From positions 62,001-126,000 of the forward strand of contig NZ_CAMYIV010000003.1 in the NCBI RefSeq assembly GCF_947258575.1: DNA of 64,000 nucleotides, given 5' to 3'. The DNA comes from an uncultured Alcanivorax sp. (GTDB taxonomy: Bacteria > Pseudomonadota > Gammaproteobacteria > Pseudomonadales > Alcanivoracaceae). A program made the position numbers and the translations under genes. Each line of letters opens with the position of its first letter. Within the stretch, counting starts at the first letter, position 1. Below, in pieces: positions 27,965 through 37,341 of this stretch. The notes beneath the pieces are model-generated. The model worked only from the letters and a program-made list of their open reading frames with translations. It was not told the DNA's origin and ran no database searches.

Positions 27965-29878
27965 CTAGTCCGATAATGGCTCCAATCCCTGTGATCTGAG
28001 GGCATCCACCATAGGCCCCAGATAAGCCTCATATTTTTTCCAACGAGCAACGCCCTGAGTAAAGAGCCCCTGATTTACCTGGTTGATGCTTGCAGTGCTC
28101 ACTTTACCCTTGGCGCTGTGGAACTCCAGGCAGCGTGGATCCCATGAAAGCGAACAATAAGCAAGAAGCTCCTTGACCTGTGGCTCGAAATTACTGACGA
28201 GCATCTCATAATGCAGGGGGAGAAACTCTTGAGCAGGCAGTTGGCTATACCAAAAAGCCATATTGTCATAGAAAAGCGCCACTTCCCGGGCACACCCGTC
28301 CATGGAAAAGCTGAATAACTGACTGGCAAAATTTTGCCGATAACAGCCAAAGGCTACATCCATCATATTCCGCCGAAGATCGATAAAACTGGCCTCAGGA
28401 AAGGCGGCTTTTAGCAATCCGGCAAATTTATGATTGTTAATTCCTTTATTTACCAGACGTTTACGCGTATCAAAACCGGCAGCTGCCGCCGCCTCAAGAT
28501 AATACTGACGGAATTTTTCGACCTTTTCTGCTGACATTTCACGGTGTAACTCAGGAGCAGAAAACAAAGAGCGCTCACCAGTCAATGTAAACCAGGCCTG
28601 CTCGGCAAAGTCAGACTCCCCCGTTGCCTCAGCATCTCCATGTACCCCCAGAATCTGCTCTACCAAAGTACTTCCCGAACGTGGAAGGCTGAGAATGAAA
28701 ATTGGCGCGGGGGAAGATTGGGCTCTCGAATCCACCGACCATTCATGGATTTTTTCCGCGGAATAGCACTCACGCGAGGGCAGCACTCGTGAAAGATAGT
28801 TATCAAAATCGAAGCGGATCAGGCCATGCTTTAAATTGTTACCCTTTTCAAGAGATTGGAATTCCAGCTTCCTTTCCCCGGTAAGTTCGAAGTGAAAAGC
28901 CAACGCGAAATAAAAATCCGCTGCGGTCGATTGACGCCCAAACTTGCTTGCTAAGCGGGCCTGCTCCTTAACGCAGCTTAACTCTCCATCACTAAGAGGG
29001 CTTTTGGTGAGCTCCATAAGCTGCTTCCAGCCATTGGCAATTCCCGGCTCGCTTTGCAGCAGAAAACGCAAACGCTCACAGGCTTCAACATTGCGGCCAT
29101 GAATGTTATCAAGGCGCACACGTTGCAAAATCCAATCTGGCTCTTTCTGATGCAAAGCATCCACACCATCCAGAAATTTTTCAGCAAGATCATATTCACC
29201 GATATGCAAGTACACATCAACGAGCCGCCTCCGAGCTAGCACCCCAACAACCGGGTGGTCTTGAAGCTTTTCCAGCTCCTGCTGGGCTTGCCGATAACGA
29301 TTTGCCTGACGCAAGGCTTCGCCATAATCAACTTTAGGGCCAGCAGCGTCCGGAAAATCTGAAATCAATTTTTCAAGCAGACGAAGCGCCTTCAATGCCT
29401 GGCCTTTTTCCAGAAAACACACTGCAAGGCGTTGGCGAGCCTCAGGAAAATCAGGCTCACGCTGCAAAGCCCCGCTAAAGCAACGCAACGCTCGCTCGAC
29501 ATCCTTGGTGCCAAGCAAACTCTCGCCCAGGCCAAACCATGCTTTGGCCTGACTGTCGTCCTGTTGAATTACCTGCTGATAAATATTTGCAGCGTCCTGC
29601 CATTGTCCAGCCCGTACCAGCATTTGCCCCAATAAAAGGGCACGGTCGAGCCGCCCTCCGTCCAGGGAAATGGCCTTCTTGAGGCCGAGAATCGCGGGTT
29701 GTAGCTGATTCAAATTCGCACATGCCTGGGCGTAGATATCCCACGCCACACCGGACGTAGCGCCCTGCTGAAAGGCAAGATTGATAGCCTGCTGCGCCTT
29801 TTTAGAAAAGCCCTGTTGCAGCAATGAGGCAGCTTGGCGCACCAGCACTTGGGCATTCGGGGTTTGATTCATGGCCAT
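27965..29878 (-). CDS. TPR-repeat sulfotransferase family protein in the fil operon
   Basis: A 637-residue protein. The N-terminal 330 residues are TPR-like helix pairs (for example AWFGLGESLLGTKDVERAL, PDFPEARQRLAVCFLEKG). The C-terminal 250 residues form a sulfotransferase domain with the PAPS-binding loop LSLPRSGSTLVEQILG near residue 395 and the 3'-phosphate region FIDLRRNMMDVAFGCYRQ. No signal peptide, so it is probably cytoplasmic. It lies between filA and filB; the acceptor is unknown, with a cell-surface glycan or Tyr residues as possibilities. An efficient terminator precedes it, so it may be read at a lower level than filA. Confidence 0.85.
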   Translation of the reverse strand: MAMNQTPNAQVLVRQAASLLQQGFSKKAQQAINLAFQQGATSGVAWDIYAQACANLNQLQPAILGLKKAISLDGGRLDRALLLGQMLVRAGQWQDAANIYQQVIQQDDSQAKAWFGLGESLLGTKDVERALRCFSGALQREPDFPEARQRLAVCFLEKGQALKALRLLEKLISDFPDAAGPKVDYGEALRQANRYRQAQQELEKLQDHPVVGVLARRRLVDVYLHIGEYDLAEKFLDGVDALHQKEPDWILQRVRLDNIHGRNVEACERLRFLLQSEPGIANGWKQLMELTKSPLSDGELSCVKEQARLASKFGRQSTAADFYFALAFHFELTGERKLEFQSLEKGNNLKHGLIRFDFDNYLSRVLPSRECYSAEKIHEWSVDSRAQSSPAPIFILSLPRSGSTLVEQILGVHGDAEATGESDFAEQAWFTLTGERSLFSAPELHREMSAEKVEKFRQYYLEAAAAAGFDTRKRLVNKGINNHKFAGLLKAAFPEASFIDLRRNMMDVAFGCYRQNFASQLFSFSMDGCAREVALFYDNMAFWYSQLPAQEFLPLHYEMLVSNFEPQVKELLAYCSLSWDPRCLEFHSAKGKVSTASINQVNQGLFTQGVARWKKYEAYLGPMVDALRSQGLEPLSD

Positions 29879-29920
29879 GAAATCATCGATATAAAATAAA
29901 TTAACTATATATCGTTAAAA

Positions 29921-29955
29921 AAAATAAAAAACCCGACCTGAAAAGGCCGGGTTTT
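29921..29955 (-). terminator. Strong rho-independent terminator after filA
   Basis: On the minus strand the arms AAAACCCGGCC and GGTCGGGTTTT form a GC-rich stem closed by a TTTTCA loop, followed by a long T-rich tract. It lies about 30 bases after the filA stop and before the rest of the fil genes. Confidence 0.88.
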
Positions 29956-29985
29956 GGTTTGCAAGCCATACGGCAAGCTTCAGCT

Positions 29986-30846
29986 TTAGTGGCCAGAAAT
30001 TTCCAGGCTACCAGACAGCTGCAGGCCAACGAGCTCGATATCACCCACGTTGCCGCCAGTACCGTCACCGATGTTCAGGTTAGCCAGACGAACATTCATA
30101 CCGCCAGCATCACCAATCCCGGCAAGGCCAATGTTCAGGGAATCAGCATCGACATTAATACCAGTAGCGACAGTCAGATTGGCACCAGCGCTATCCACGA
30201 TGCTTACATCCTGGCTGATACCGCCACCGCTGTCAGCATCATTGATAGCAAAGCCGCTAATGGAGATACCATTAGAAATAGTGGTATCGATAGCGATCAT
30301 GTCACCTTGAGCTTCGTTACCCAGCTGGATGTTCAGGGAAGTCCCCGCACCCAGAGTCAGGGAGCCCAGGCTGATCACGCTGTCTACGCGGTTCGTGCCA
30401 ACGGAAGTGCCAACCGTCCAACCTGCACTAATTGTGGAGGCAGTAGTCCGACCGGAATCCGCCACGTCCAGATCACCCATGTTCACATCAATACCGTTAG
30501 CCAGATCCACGTTGATGTTCAAAGTCGGATCATTACCAGCATTGGTACCTGAATCAATTTCCAGGTCGATCTGAGCAGCACCACCACCGATAGCAGTAAT
30601 GGCAAAGTCCTGGAAGATAAGTGCCGCAGAATCAGTACGATCATTAGCAGTGACACCAGCGGGATCGGTAAAACCGTCAGCATCGTGAATACGCAGTTCA
30701 GCACTCAGTTCAGTGTTGAGGCCAATGCTAATACCATCCTGACCAGTCACGCCGGACAGAGCGCTATCTTCCATGGCTTCCATGGAAAAACCGGTAGCCG
30801 GGAGGGCTGCAACGGCGGCCGCCAGAGCAAGCTTCTTGAATTTCAT
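29986..30846 (-). CDS. filA: FilA, major secreted protein of the putative pilus system
   Basis: A 286-residue protein. The signal peptide MKFKKLALAAAVAALPATGF is followed by MEAMEDSALSGVTGQDGIS (motif at about residues 25-39). The body is Gly-, Asp-, Asn- and Ser-rich with regular hydrophobic alternation (LNIGDGTGGNVGDIELVG), has no Cys, and looks like a repetitive beta structure. GAGGAGATAAC before ATG is an excellent ribosome binding site and fixes the start; the frame is open 21 codons further upstream. A strong promoter-like region and a terminator just downstream point to an abundant product. The FilA name is by analogy with the Acinetobacter fil locus. Confidence 0.82.
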   Translation of the reverse strand: MKFKKLALAAAVAALPATGFSMEAMEDSALSGVTGQDGISIGLNTELSAELRIHDADGFTDPAGVTANDRTDSAALIFQDFAITAIGGGAAQIDLEIDSGTNAGNDPTLNINVDLANGIDVNMGDLDVADSGRTTASTISAGWTVGTSVGTNRVDSVISLGSLTLGAGTSLNIQLGNEAQGDMIAIDTTISNGISISGFAINDADSGGGISQDVSIVDSAGANLTVATGINVDADSLNIGLAGIGDAGGMNVRLANLNIGDGTGGNVGDIELVGLQLSGSLEISGH

Positions 30847-31147
30847 TGTTATCTCCTCGTGTGCACAACGTTTTGTTGTAATCGTTCGGGTGCCACGTTT
30901 GATCGGCACGCATCTAAGTTAACACAATGGTTACAAAAACAAATGCATCCGTTACAAAACTCGATGACGTCACTTTAATAGCATAGGCATTTGTTTTTAT
31001 TAGTTTTTGTACTCATGTGCACGCTCGTATCAATCGAACACAGATGTAAACAGTATGCCGGTTAAAGTCTATCTGTTACGCGCAGTAACAGAGTTGGGCA
31101 AGTTTCAGCCCGACAGGTAGACTAGTCGCTCCTGAAACTGGTTGCCC
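30847..31147. other. Divergent control region between filA and pabB
   Basis: About 300 bases, AT-rich near filA. It holds a long-spaced inverted repeat (30935-30998) with a TGACGTCA palindrome near its centre, and repeated TTTTGTAAC on the minus strand. The promoters themselves cannot be fixed by eye. Confidence 0.5.
30935..30998. promoter_or_regulatory. Nested palindrome upstream of filA
   Basis: A perfect 12-base inverted repeat, AAAAACAAATGC at 30935-30946 and GCATTTGTTTTT at 30987-30998, flanks the 8-base palindrome TGACGTCA at 30965-30972, whose centre is within 2 bases of the centre of the whole. It lies 89-152 bases upstream of the filA start, consistent with an operator or activator site. 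Confidence 0.5.
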
Positions 31148-32308
31148 ATGATGTCACCGAGCTGTCTCTTCAATAATACAAACGGACTGGTCGCACTAAG
31201 CCGGCCCGCGCTAACGCTATCTGCCAACAGCGAGGCGGAGCTTGTCACTTGTGTTCGGGAAGCTGAAAAGGCCCTAGAGGGAGGCTACGCCTTTGCTGCC
31301 GGGATACTACCTTATGAGGCAGGAGCATGGTTAAGGGGAGCAATTACCCCTTCCTCCTCGCGCGGTAGCGGTGACCAAAGCCATTCCGTCATGCCTGCCA
31401 TTATTCACCTCTACAAGAACGGCCCCGAGCCCGTCCGCAGCCTGAAGAGCCGCCAGGCAACGACATCCTTTTCCCTCGAAGGGGAATTTAAGGCAGAACA
31501 AAGTCGGGAGGATTATCTGCGCAGCCTGGCGAGGATCAAGGAATATCTGGCTGCCGGCGACTGTTACCAGGTCAATCTGGCCCAGCGTTTCAGCGCCCAC
31601 TTCCACGGCGATCCCCTTACGGCCTGGCTGGCGCTACAAGAGGCCCACCCTGCCCCGCACAGTTGCTACTTTGATGCCGGAGACAGTCAGATATTCGGGG
31701 TCTCGCCGGAGCGTTTTCTATCTATCCGTAACCGACAGGTGATGTCCGAGCCGATCAAGGGCTCGCGCCCGCGTGGCAATAGTCCTGAAGAAGATCAGGC
31801 TTTTGGCGATGAGCTGCTCTCCAACCCCAAGGATCGCGCCGAAAACCTGATGATCGTGGACCTGCTACGCAATGATCTGGGGGCCTGTTGTGAGGCCGGC
31901 AGCATTCAGGCGGATCCGCTTTTCGAGTTACGCCGTTTCAGCAACGTGCAACATCTGGTCAGCACAGTGACTGGCACCCTGCGCCGGGATCTATCCCCAC
32001 TGGATGCTCTGCTCGGCGCATTTCCCGGCGGCTCTATCACCGGTGCTCCGAAGAAGCGGGCCATGGAGATTATTGCCGAGCTGGAGCCAGCGCCCCGTGG
32101 CGCCTACTGCGGAAGCTTCTTCTGGATGGACAACCGGGGAAATCTGGACAGCAACATTCTTATTCGCACACTGCAAACCGAAGGCGACAGGCTCTATTGT
32201 CATGGCGGGGGCGGTATCGTGTTCGATTCTGTGCCGGAGGCGGAATATGAGGAGAGCTGCTTTAAAGTTGCCAAGCTGATGGGGGCGCTGGAAGAACGGT
32301 TTCTGTAA
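31148..32308 (+). CDS. pabB: Aminodeoxychorismate synthase component I
   Basis: A 386-residue chorismate-binding enzyme making 4-amino-4-deoxychorismate for folate. Typical motifs are MSEPIKGSRPRGNSPEEDQA, DLLRNDLGACCEAGS, and GSITGAPKKRAMEIIAELEP. The variable N-terminus is shorter than in E. coli. ATG at 31148 or 31151 are both possible starts and no strong ribosome binding site decides. It needs a glutamine amidotransferase partner, not present here. A terminator follows within 60 bases. Confidence 0.9.
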   Translation: MMSPSCLFNNTNGLVALSRPALTLSANSEAELVTCVREAEKALEGGYAFAAGILPYEAGAWLRGAITPSSSRGSGDQSHSVMPAIIHLYKNGPEPVRSLKSRQATTSFSLEGEFKAEQSREDYLRSLARIKEYLAAGDCYQVNLAQRFSAHFHGDPLTAWLALQEAHPAPHSCYFDAGDSQIFGVSPERFLSIRNRQVMSEPIKGSRPRGNSPEEDQAFGDELLSNPKDRAENLMIVDLLRNDLGACCEAGSIQADPLFELRRFSNVQHLVSTVTGTLRRDLSPLDALLGAFPGGSITGAPKKRAMEIIAELEPAPRGAYCGSFFWMDNRGNLDSNILIRTLQTEGDRLYCHGGGGIVFDSVPEAEYEESCFKVAKLMGALEERFL

Positions 32309-32362
32309 TCAGCACTAGCAGCAGTACGCCTCATGCAACACTCTAAAGCCGAGCCCTTCTAT

Positions 32363-32397
32363 AAAAAGCCGCACCCGGATTCTGGGCGCGGCTTTTT
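32363..32397 (+). terminator. Terminator between convergent pabB and thrH
   Basis: The stem AAAAAGCCGCACCC/GGGCGCGGCTTTTT has one mismatch and ends in a T-tract. It serves pabB, and its A-tract makes it usable from the thrH side too. Confidence 0.85.
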
Positions 32398-32454
32398 CGT
32401 TTCCAGCTCATGCTATGCACGCTTCACGCTGGTGCACGAAGCGTGTTGCCTGCC

Positions 32455-33072
32455 TTAAAGCGGGATATCGCGCGGGCTCGCTTTGACGATTTCCTTTTTC
32501 AGGTCCTCGTAACTGTGCACGGCGGGGAACTGGGGGAATTCGGCAATCACATTGTCCGGGGCGTGGAACAGGATGCCTTGTTCCGCTTCTGACAGCATGG
32601 TGGTGTCGTTGTAGGAATCACCTGCCGCGATGCAGTGGTAGTTCAGGGAATGGAATGCCTTGATCGATGCCCGCTTGGGATCCTTCTGGCGCAGCTTGTA
32701 GTCGGTGATCCTGCCGTTCTCGTCCACTTCCAGGCGATGGCAAAACAGGGTCGGCCAACCCAGCTTCTTCATCAGCGGCCTGGCAAACTCGTAGAAGGTG
32801 TCAGAAAGGATGATCAGCTGGAAGTTCTCACGCGCCCACTCGACAAACTCTTTGGCACCCTCCATGGGGTCCAGGGTATCGATGACTTCCTGGATGTCGG
32901 GTAGCCCGTAGCCATGCTCATCCAGAATGCGCAGGCGCATGCGCATCAGCTCGTCATAGTCCGGAATGTCCCGGGTAGTGGCACGCAGCTCGTCGATACC
33001 GGTCTTTTCCGCAAAGTTGATCCAGATTTCGGGGATCAACACCCCTTCCAGGTCCAGGCACAGCAATTCCAC
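32455..33072 (-). CDS. thrH: Phosphoserine phosphatase / homoserine phosphotransferase
   Basis: A 205-residue HAD-family enzyme. It starts with GTG at 33070-33072, preceded by AAAGGGGAAAA; the frame is open further upstream but that part runs into REP-like sequence. ELLCLDLEGVLIPEIWINFA contains the HAD nucleophile Asp motif, LSDTFYEFARPLM and AAGDSYNDTTMLSEA the other HAD motifs. The sequence matches ThrH of Pseudomonas, which dephosphorylates phosphoserine and transfers the phosphate to homoserine. Confidence 0.93.
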   Translation of the reverse strand: MELLCLDLEGVLIPEIWINFAEKTGIDELRATTRDIPDYDELMRMRLRILDEHGYGLPDIQEVIDTLDPMEGAKEFVEWARENFQLIILSDTFYEFARPLMKKLGWPTLFCHRLEVDENGRITDYKLRQKDPKRASIKAFHSLNYHCIAAGDSYNDTTMLSEAEQGILFHAPDNVIAEFPQFPAVHSYEDLKKEIVKASPRDIPL

Positions 33073-33199
33073 GGTTTTCCCCTTTGGGTTAATAAGGCGC
33101 GCACAATGTAGCGGCGCCCCGGGGGCTTTGCAACGGGGAGGCTGGATTTGGGGTAATGCAATTGTGTGAAAGTGGATCTTATGGGGTGATGCGCACACC

Positions 33200-33251
33200 G
33201 CCCAGGGGCCAGGCTTTGCCCGCTTACCGCCATGCGAGCATCGCGACCATA
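33200..33251. repeat. Degenerate REP half-site
   Basis: The sequence contains CCGCCATGCGAGCATCGCGACC, in two parts similar to the right arm of the element at 20546-20598. The opposite arm is decayed. It lies between thrH and cysB. Confidence 0.4.
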
Positions 33252-33265
33252 GTGGTTTGCGACTG

Positions 33266-34273
<1,008 letters not shown>

Positions 34274-34419
34274 TCAGTCACTATCCATTGTGGCAAATCA
34301 GGATATCAACTCAACCTGGTTATAAAAATATGAATAATTATTCGTTCAAAGCATAGATAACCGTCTTTATAGTAGCCCCGTCAAGTACTTCTCCCACAGA
34401 ACCTGTCTGGAGCCACTGT

Positions 34420-35217
34420 ATGCCGATACTGCAACCGGAGCTGCTTCTCTATATAAGCGCCGGTGCGCTGGTCGGTTTTGCTGTTGGCCTAACCGGGGTC
34501 GGTGGCGGCTCGCTGATGACTCCGCTCCTGCTCCTGTTCGGTTTCCCGCCTCAGGTTGCCATCGGCACCGACCTGCTTTATGCCGCCGTTACCAAATCTT
34601 CCGGCATGGTGATGCATGCCCGTCGCCGCAACGTGGACTGGACCATTATGAAACGCATGGCGGCCGGTAGCATCCCTGCCGCCCTGCTCACCGCGGCGGC
34701 GCTCTGGTTGCTGGCTTCCGATGCCGACGACTATGCCCCCTTGCTGACAACGGCGCTGGGTATAACCCTGATCGTCACCGCCATGGTGCTACTGTTCAAG
34801 CATCGTCTGCAGGCGATAGTGAACCACCGCCCATCTGGCTTACTGGGATCTGCTCAGCACCGGGCCGGCGTGTGGACTGTGGCAATGGGAATTCTGCTGG
34901 GCGTGTTCGTGACTCTGTCCTCGGTGGGCGCCGGCGCCATCGGTACCGCCGTATTGCTGATCCTCTACCCTGCCCTGGCACCGATTCGGGTAGTGGGTAC
35001 TGATCTGGCCCATGCGGTCCCCCTTACCCTGATCGCCGGCCTGGGCCATCTGGCTCTTGGCCATGTGGACCTGAGTCTGCTGGCTGCCCTGCTGATGGGG
35101 TCCCTGCCGGCGATCTACATCGGCACGCATGTGGGCCATCGGGTACCCAACCACATCATGCACCCGGTATTGGTGACGGTTTTGTTGGCGCTGGGGATCA
35201 AGTATGCGGTGTTTTGA
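34420..35217 (+). CDS. TSUP (TauE/SafE) family permease
   Basis: A 265-residue inner-membrane protein with about eight hydrophobic segments. AGALVGFAVGLTGVGGGSLM and TPLLLLFGFPPQVAIGTDL are the first TauE/SafE repeat, and FVTLSSVGAGAIGTAVLLIL the second. Family members move sulfite, sulfonates or other small organic anions. Divergent placement from cysB across 179 bases suggests a sulfur compound as substrate (inference). Confidence 0.88.
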   Translation: MPILQPELLLYISAGALVGFAVGLTGVGGGSLMTPLLLLFGFPPQVAIGTDLLYAAVTKSSGMVMHARRRNVDWTIMKRMAAGSIPAALLTAAALWLLASDADDYAPLLTTALGITLIVTAMVLLFKHRLQAIVNHRPSGLLGSAQHRAGVWTVAMGILLGVFVTLSSVGAGAIGTAVLLILYPALAPIRVVGTDLAHAVPLTLIAGLGHLALGHVDLSLLAALLMGSLPAIYIGTHVGHRVPNHIMHPVLVTVLLALGIKYAVF

Positions 35218-35238
35218 AGGAAGTCCCTGCTAAAGACG

Positions 35239-35300
35239 TAGGAGCTATGCCTGCATGGCGAACAGTCGCACTGTCTCAACCAGGTTCGCCGGTTCCGGCA
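35239..35300. repeat. Degenerate REP-like element after the TSUP permease
   Basis: Begins GACGTAGGAGCTATGCCTG with GGCGAAC and TTCGCC complementary blocks. The arms pair poorly and no terminator T-tract follows. Confidence 0.4.
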
Positions 35301-35333
35301 GGATCTGAGAAAGCCTCGGGCTAATGCGCGATC

Positions 35334-36251
35334 TCAGGCTTCCCCACTTTTTCGCCGATTGGCCACACCATGGGGGACATGGCCGGCCGCCACATGTCGG
35401 GCTGCGGATTCGCAGTGGCCCTGTTGATCATCGAAGAACACATCGGCACCGAACGCCCGCAGGAAATCCCCTTTCGCCAAGCCTCCCAGAAACAGACTTT
35501 CGTCCAGGCGGATATTCCAGTCACGCAGGGTTCGCACTACCCGTTCGTGGGCAGGAGCGCCCCGGGCGGTCACCAGAGCCGTTCGGATCGGGCAGGATGC
35601 CACCGGAAAGCTGTCCTGCAGTTGATGCAAGGCTGCCAGGAAAGGCTTGAACGGGCCGCCGTCCAGTGGCTGACGTGCGGAGCGTTTTTCATTCTCGGTG
35701 AAAGCCTCCAGGCCATCACTCTGGAAAATCTGTTCCGACTCATCGGAAAACAGCACCGCGTCGCCATCAAAGGCAATCCGCAAAATGCCATCCGGGCGCT
35801 GACACTGGCCGCCGGAAAGAATGGTGGCAGCTGCATAGCCGGCTTCCAGTACCTGCTGTACGTCATCCGGGTCGGTGGACAGAAACAGGTGGGCGCCGAA
35901 CGCAGACACATAACGGTGGGGGCTTTGCCCGCCGGCAAAGGCCGCACGGGTGATCGGCAATCCGTAATGCTCGATGGAGTTGAAGACCCGCAGGCCGGTA
36001 TCAGAGCTGTTGCGCGACAGCAGAATGACTTCGACCCGCCCCTTTCCCTCTTTCAGTTCGTTGATAGCCAGCAGCTTCTGCACCAGCGTGAAAGCATCCC
36101 CCGGCTCCAGCACATCGTCTTCATGACGGGTCTGGTAATCCTGAAACGCTTCCAGGCCCTCTTCCAGGTAGACCTTGTGGCTGTCTGCAAGATTGAACAA
36201 GGCACGTGAGCTGATCGCGATAACCAGCTTGCCATCAAAGGAAACCGGCAT
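35334..36251 (-). CDS. Cytosolic-type 5'-nucleotidase
   Basis: A 305-residue protein of the PF06189 family (relatives of animal cytosolic 5'-nucleotidase I). MPVSFDGKLVIAISSRALFN is the typical start with the catalytic region, RVEVILLSRNSSDTGLRVF and ILRIAFDGDAVLFSDESE carry HAD-like motifs, and FGADVFFDDQQGHCESAA is the last. It is predicted to dephosphorylate nucleoside monophosphates in the cytoplasm. The frame is open 22 codons upstream of the chosen ATG, but family similarity starts at MPVSFDG. Confidence 0.88.
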   Translation of the reverse strand: MPVSFDGKLVIAISSRALFNLADSHKVYLEEGLEAFQDYQTRHEDDVLEPGDAFTLVQKLLAINELKEGKGRVEVILLSRNSSDTGLRVFNSIEHYGLPITRAAFAGGQSPHRYVSAFGAHLFLSTDPDDVQQVLEAGYAAATILSGGQCQRPDGILRIAFDGDAVLFSDESEQIFQSDGLEAFTENEKRSARQPLDGGPFKPFLAALHQLQDSFPVASCPIRTALVTARGAPAHERVVRTLRDWNIRLDESLFLGGLAKGDFLRAFGADVFFDDQQGHCESAARHVAAGHVPHGVANRRKSGEA

Positions 36252-36656
36252 GATATGTCCCGGGTGAAGGTGAGTTTCGCCCAGTATCCTGCGCGCCACT
36301 TTGAATCGCAACAGCACAACGCAGCACCAGGTGTGCCAGTGCTTTAGCAGGAGGTGATCCCTGTGTTGCAGTGTGGTCTGATTCGCGATCCAGGCATCGC
36401 TTTGCTACCGGTTTCGTCTGTCTCTTCGTGCACGACAACCGCTGTTACTTGCCTGCGCCCTCCTCCGAGGGCCGCAATCAAACCGCTGCTAATAAGTCGC
36501 GCCCGGCGTTCTTTAATTGATCAATGGTTGTTCAGTCGTAGGATGTGGCATAAAGTTGCTACAGCAACGGCGTTGCACGTTACTATTGAATCCGGGCATT
36601 GCTGCTCTCCAGCACAAAGCCACTACGAACAATCCGAAGGGGAAAGGGAGTCATCC
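36252..36656. other. Intergenic region upstream of the AlgP-like gene
   Basis: About 400 bases between divergent genes. I see no further gene. Candidate promoter elements (TTGTTC and CATAAA around 36530-36553) face the AlgP-like gene but are weak matches. Confidence 0.4.
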
Positions 36657-37283
36657 ATGGCTGCTAGCAAGGTGAAAGATACTGTCGAGGAACTTCAGGC
36701 TCAGATTCGCAAGCTGGCTGAGCGCTTCGACAAGGAACGCGAGAAACAGATCAGTCAACTTGAGAAACAGCTGGAGAAGGTGCGCGATCGCCTTAACCAG
36801 GAAATGAAGCGTCAGCGGGAGTACTTCGCCAAAGTTGAAAAGCTGCAGGCGGAATACCGTGACCGTGCCACCGCCACCGTCAAGAAACAGATCGAGCGCG
36901 CCCGCAAGGCGGCAGAAGATGCCCGCAAACAGGTGGAAACCTCCCAGGGCCGCAAGCGCATCCTGGAAACCGAGGTTCGGGTTCTGAAGGCCACCGCCAA
37001 GCAGGCCCACAGCCTGTCCCGGGTTATCGGTCAGTACGAGAAAGACCTGGAAAAACGCGCCAAGGAAATTGAGCGCCGTGTAGCGCCCAAGAAAGCGGCT
37101 GCCAAAAAGGCACCGGCGAAGAAGAAAGCAGCTGCCAAGAAGGCTGCTACTCGCAAGGCTCCTGCCAAGAAGAAAGCAGCTGCCAAAAAGGCCCCCGCCA
37201 AGAAAGCAGCTGCCAAGAAGAAAGCACCTGCCAAGCGGGCTCCCGCCAAGAAGAAAGCCGCAGCGCCTTCTTCAGGCGACTGA
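36657..37283 (+). CDS. AlgP-like Lys/Ala-rich, histone H1-like protein
   Basis: A 208-residue protein in two parts. Residues 1-140 are a charged heptad-type coiled coil (KVKDTVEELQAQIRKLAERF and onward). Residues 141-208 are nearly all Lys, Ala and Pro in PAKK/AAKK repeats, the form of a histone H1 tail, as in AlgP (AlgR3) of Pseudomonas aeruginosa. Start ATG 36657 is supported by AAAGGGAG upstream. It probably binds DNA and acts as an architectural protein or regulator; AlgP affects alginate gene expression. A clear terminator follows. Confidence 0.85.
   Translation: MAASKVKDTVEELQAQIRKLAERFDKEREKQISQLEKQLEKVRDRLNQEMKRQREYFAKVEKLQAEYRDRATATVKKQIERARKAAEDARKQVETSQGRKRILETEVRVLKATAKQAHSLSRVIGQYEKDLEKRAKEIERRVAPKKAAAKKAPAKKKAAAKKAATRKAPAKKKAAAKKAPAKKAAAKKKAPAKRAPAKKKAAAPSSGD
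37090..37270. repeat. Coding tandem repeats for the PAKK tail
   Basis: Repeats built on GCCAAGAAGAAAGCAGCTGCC and variants encode the Lys/Ala/Pro tail. Such repeats are prone to length change by slipped pairing. Confidence 0.8.
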
Positions 37284-37297
37284 GCCAAGCCACTATC

Positions 37298-37325
37298 AAA
37301 AAAGCCGCCTCAGGGCGGCTTTTTT
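37298..37325 (+). terminator. Terminator after the AlgP-like gene
   Basis: A perfect stem AAAAAAGCCGCC/GGCGGCTTTTTT with a short loop. Symmetric A and T tracts let it act for the convergent PilZ-like gene too. Confidence 0.92.
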
Positions 37326-37341
37326 GTATTCGCAATCAGTC

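Noticed and set aside
37090-37270. Possible CRISPR-like or satellite array
   Set aside because: The repeats are in frame, vary by codon and encode the PAKK tail; there are no unique spacers of even length and no cas genes in the window.
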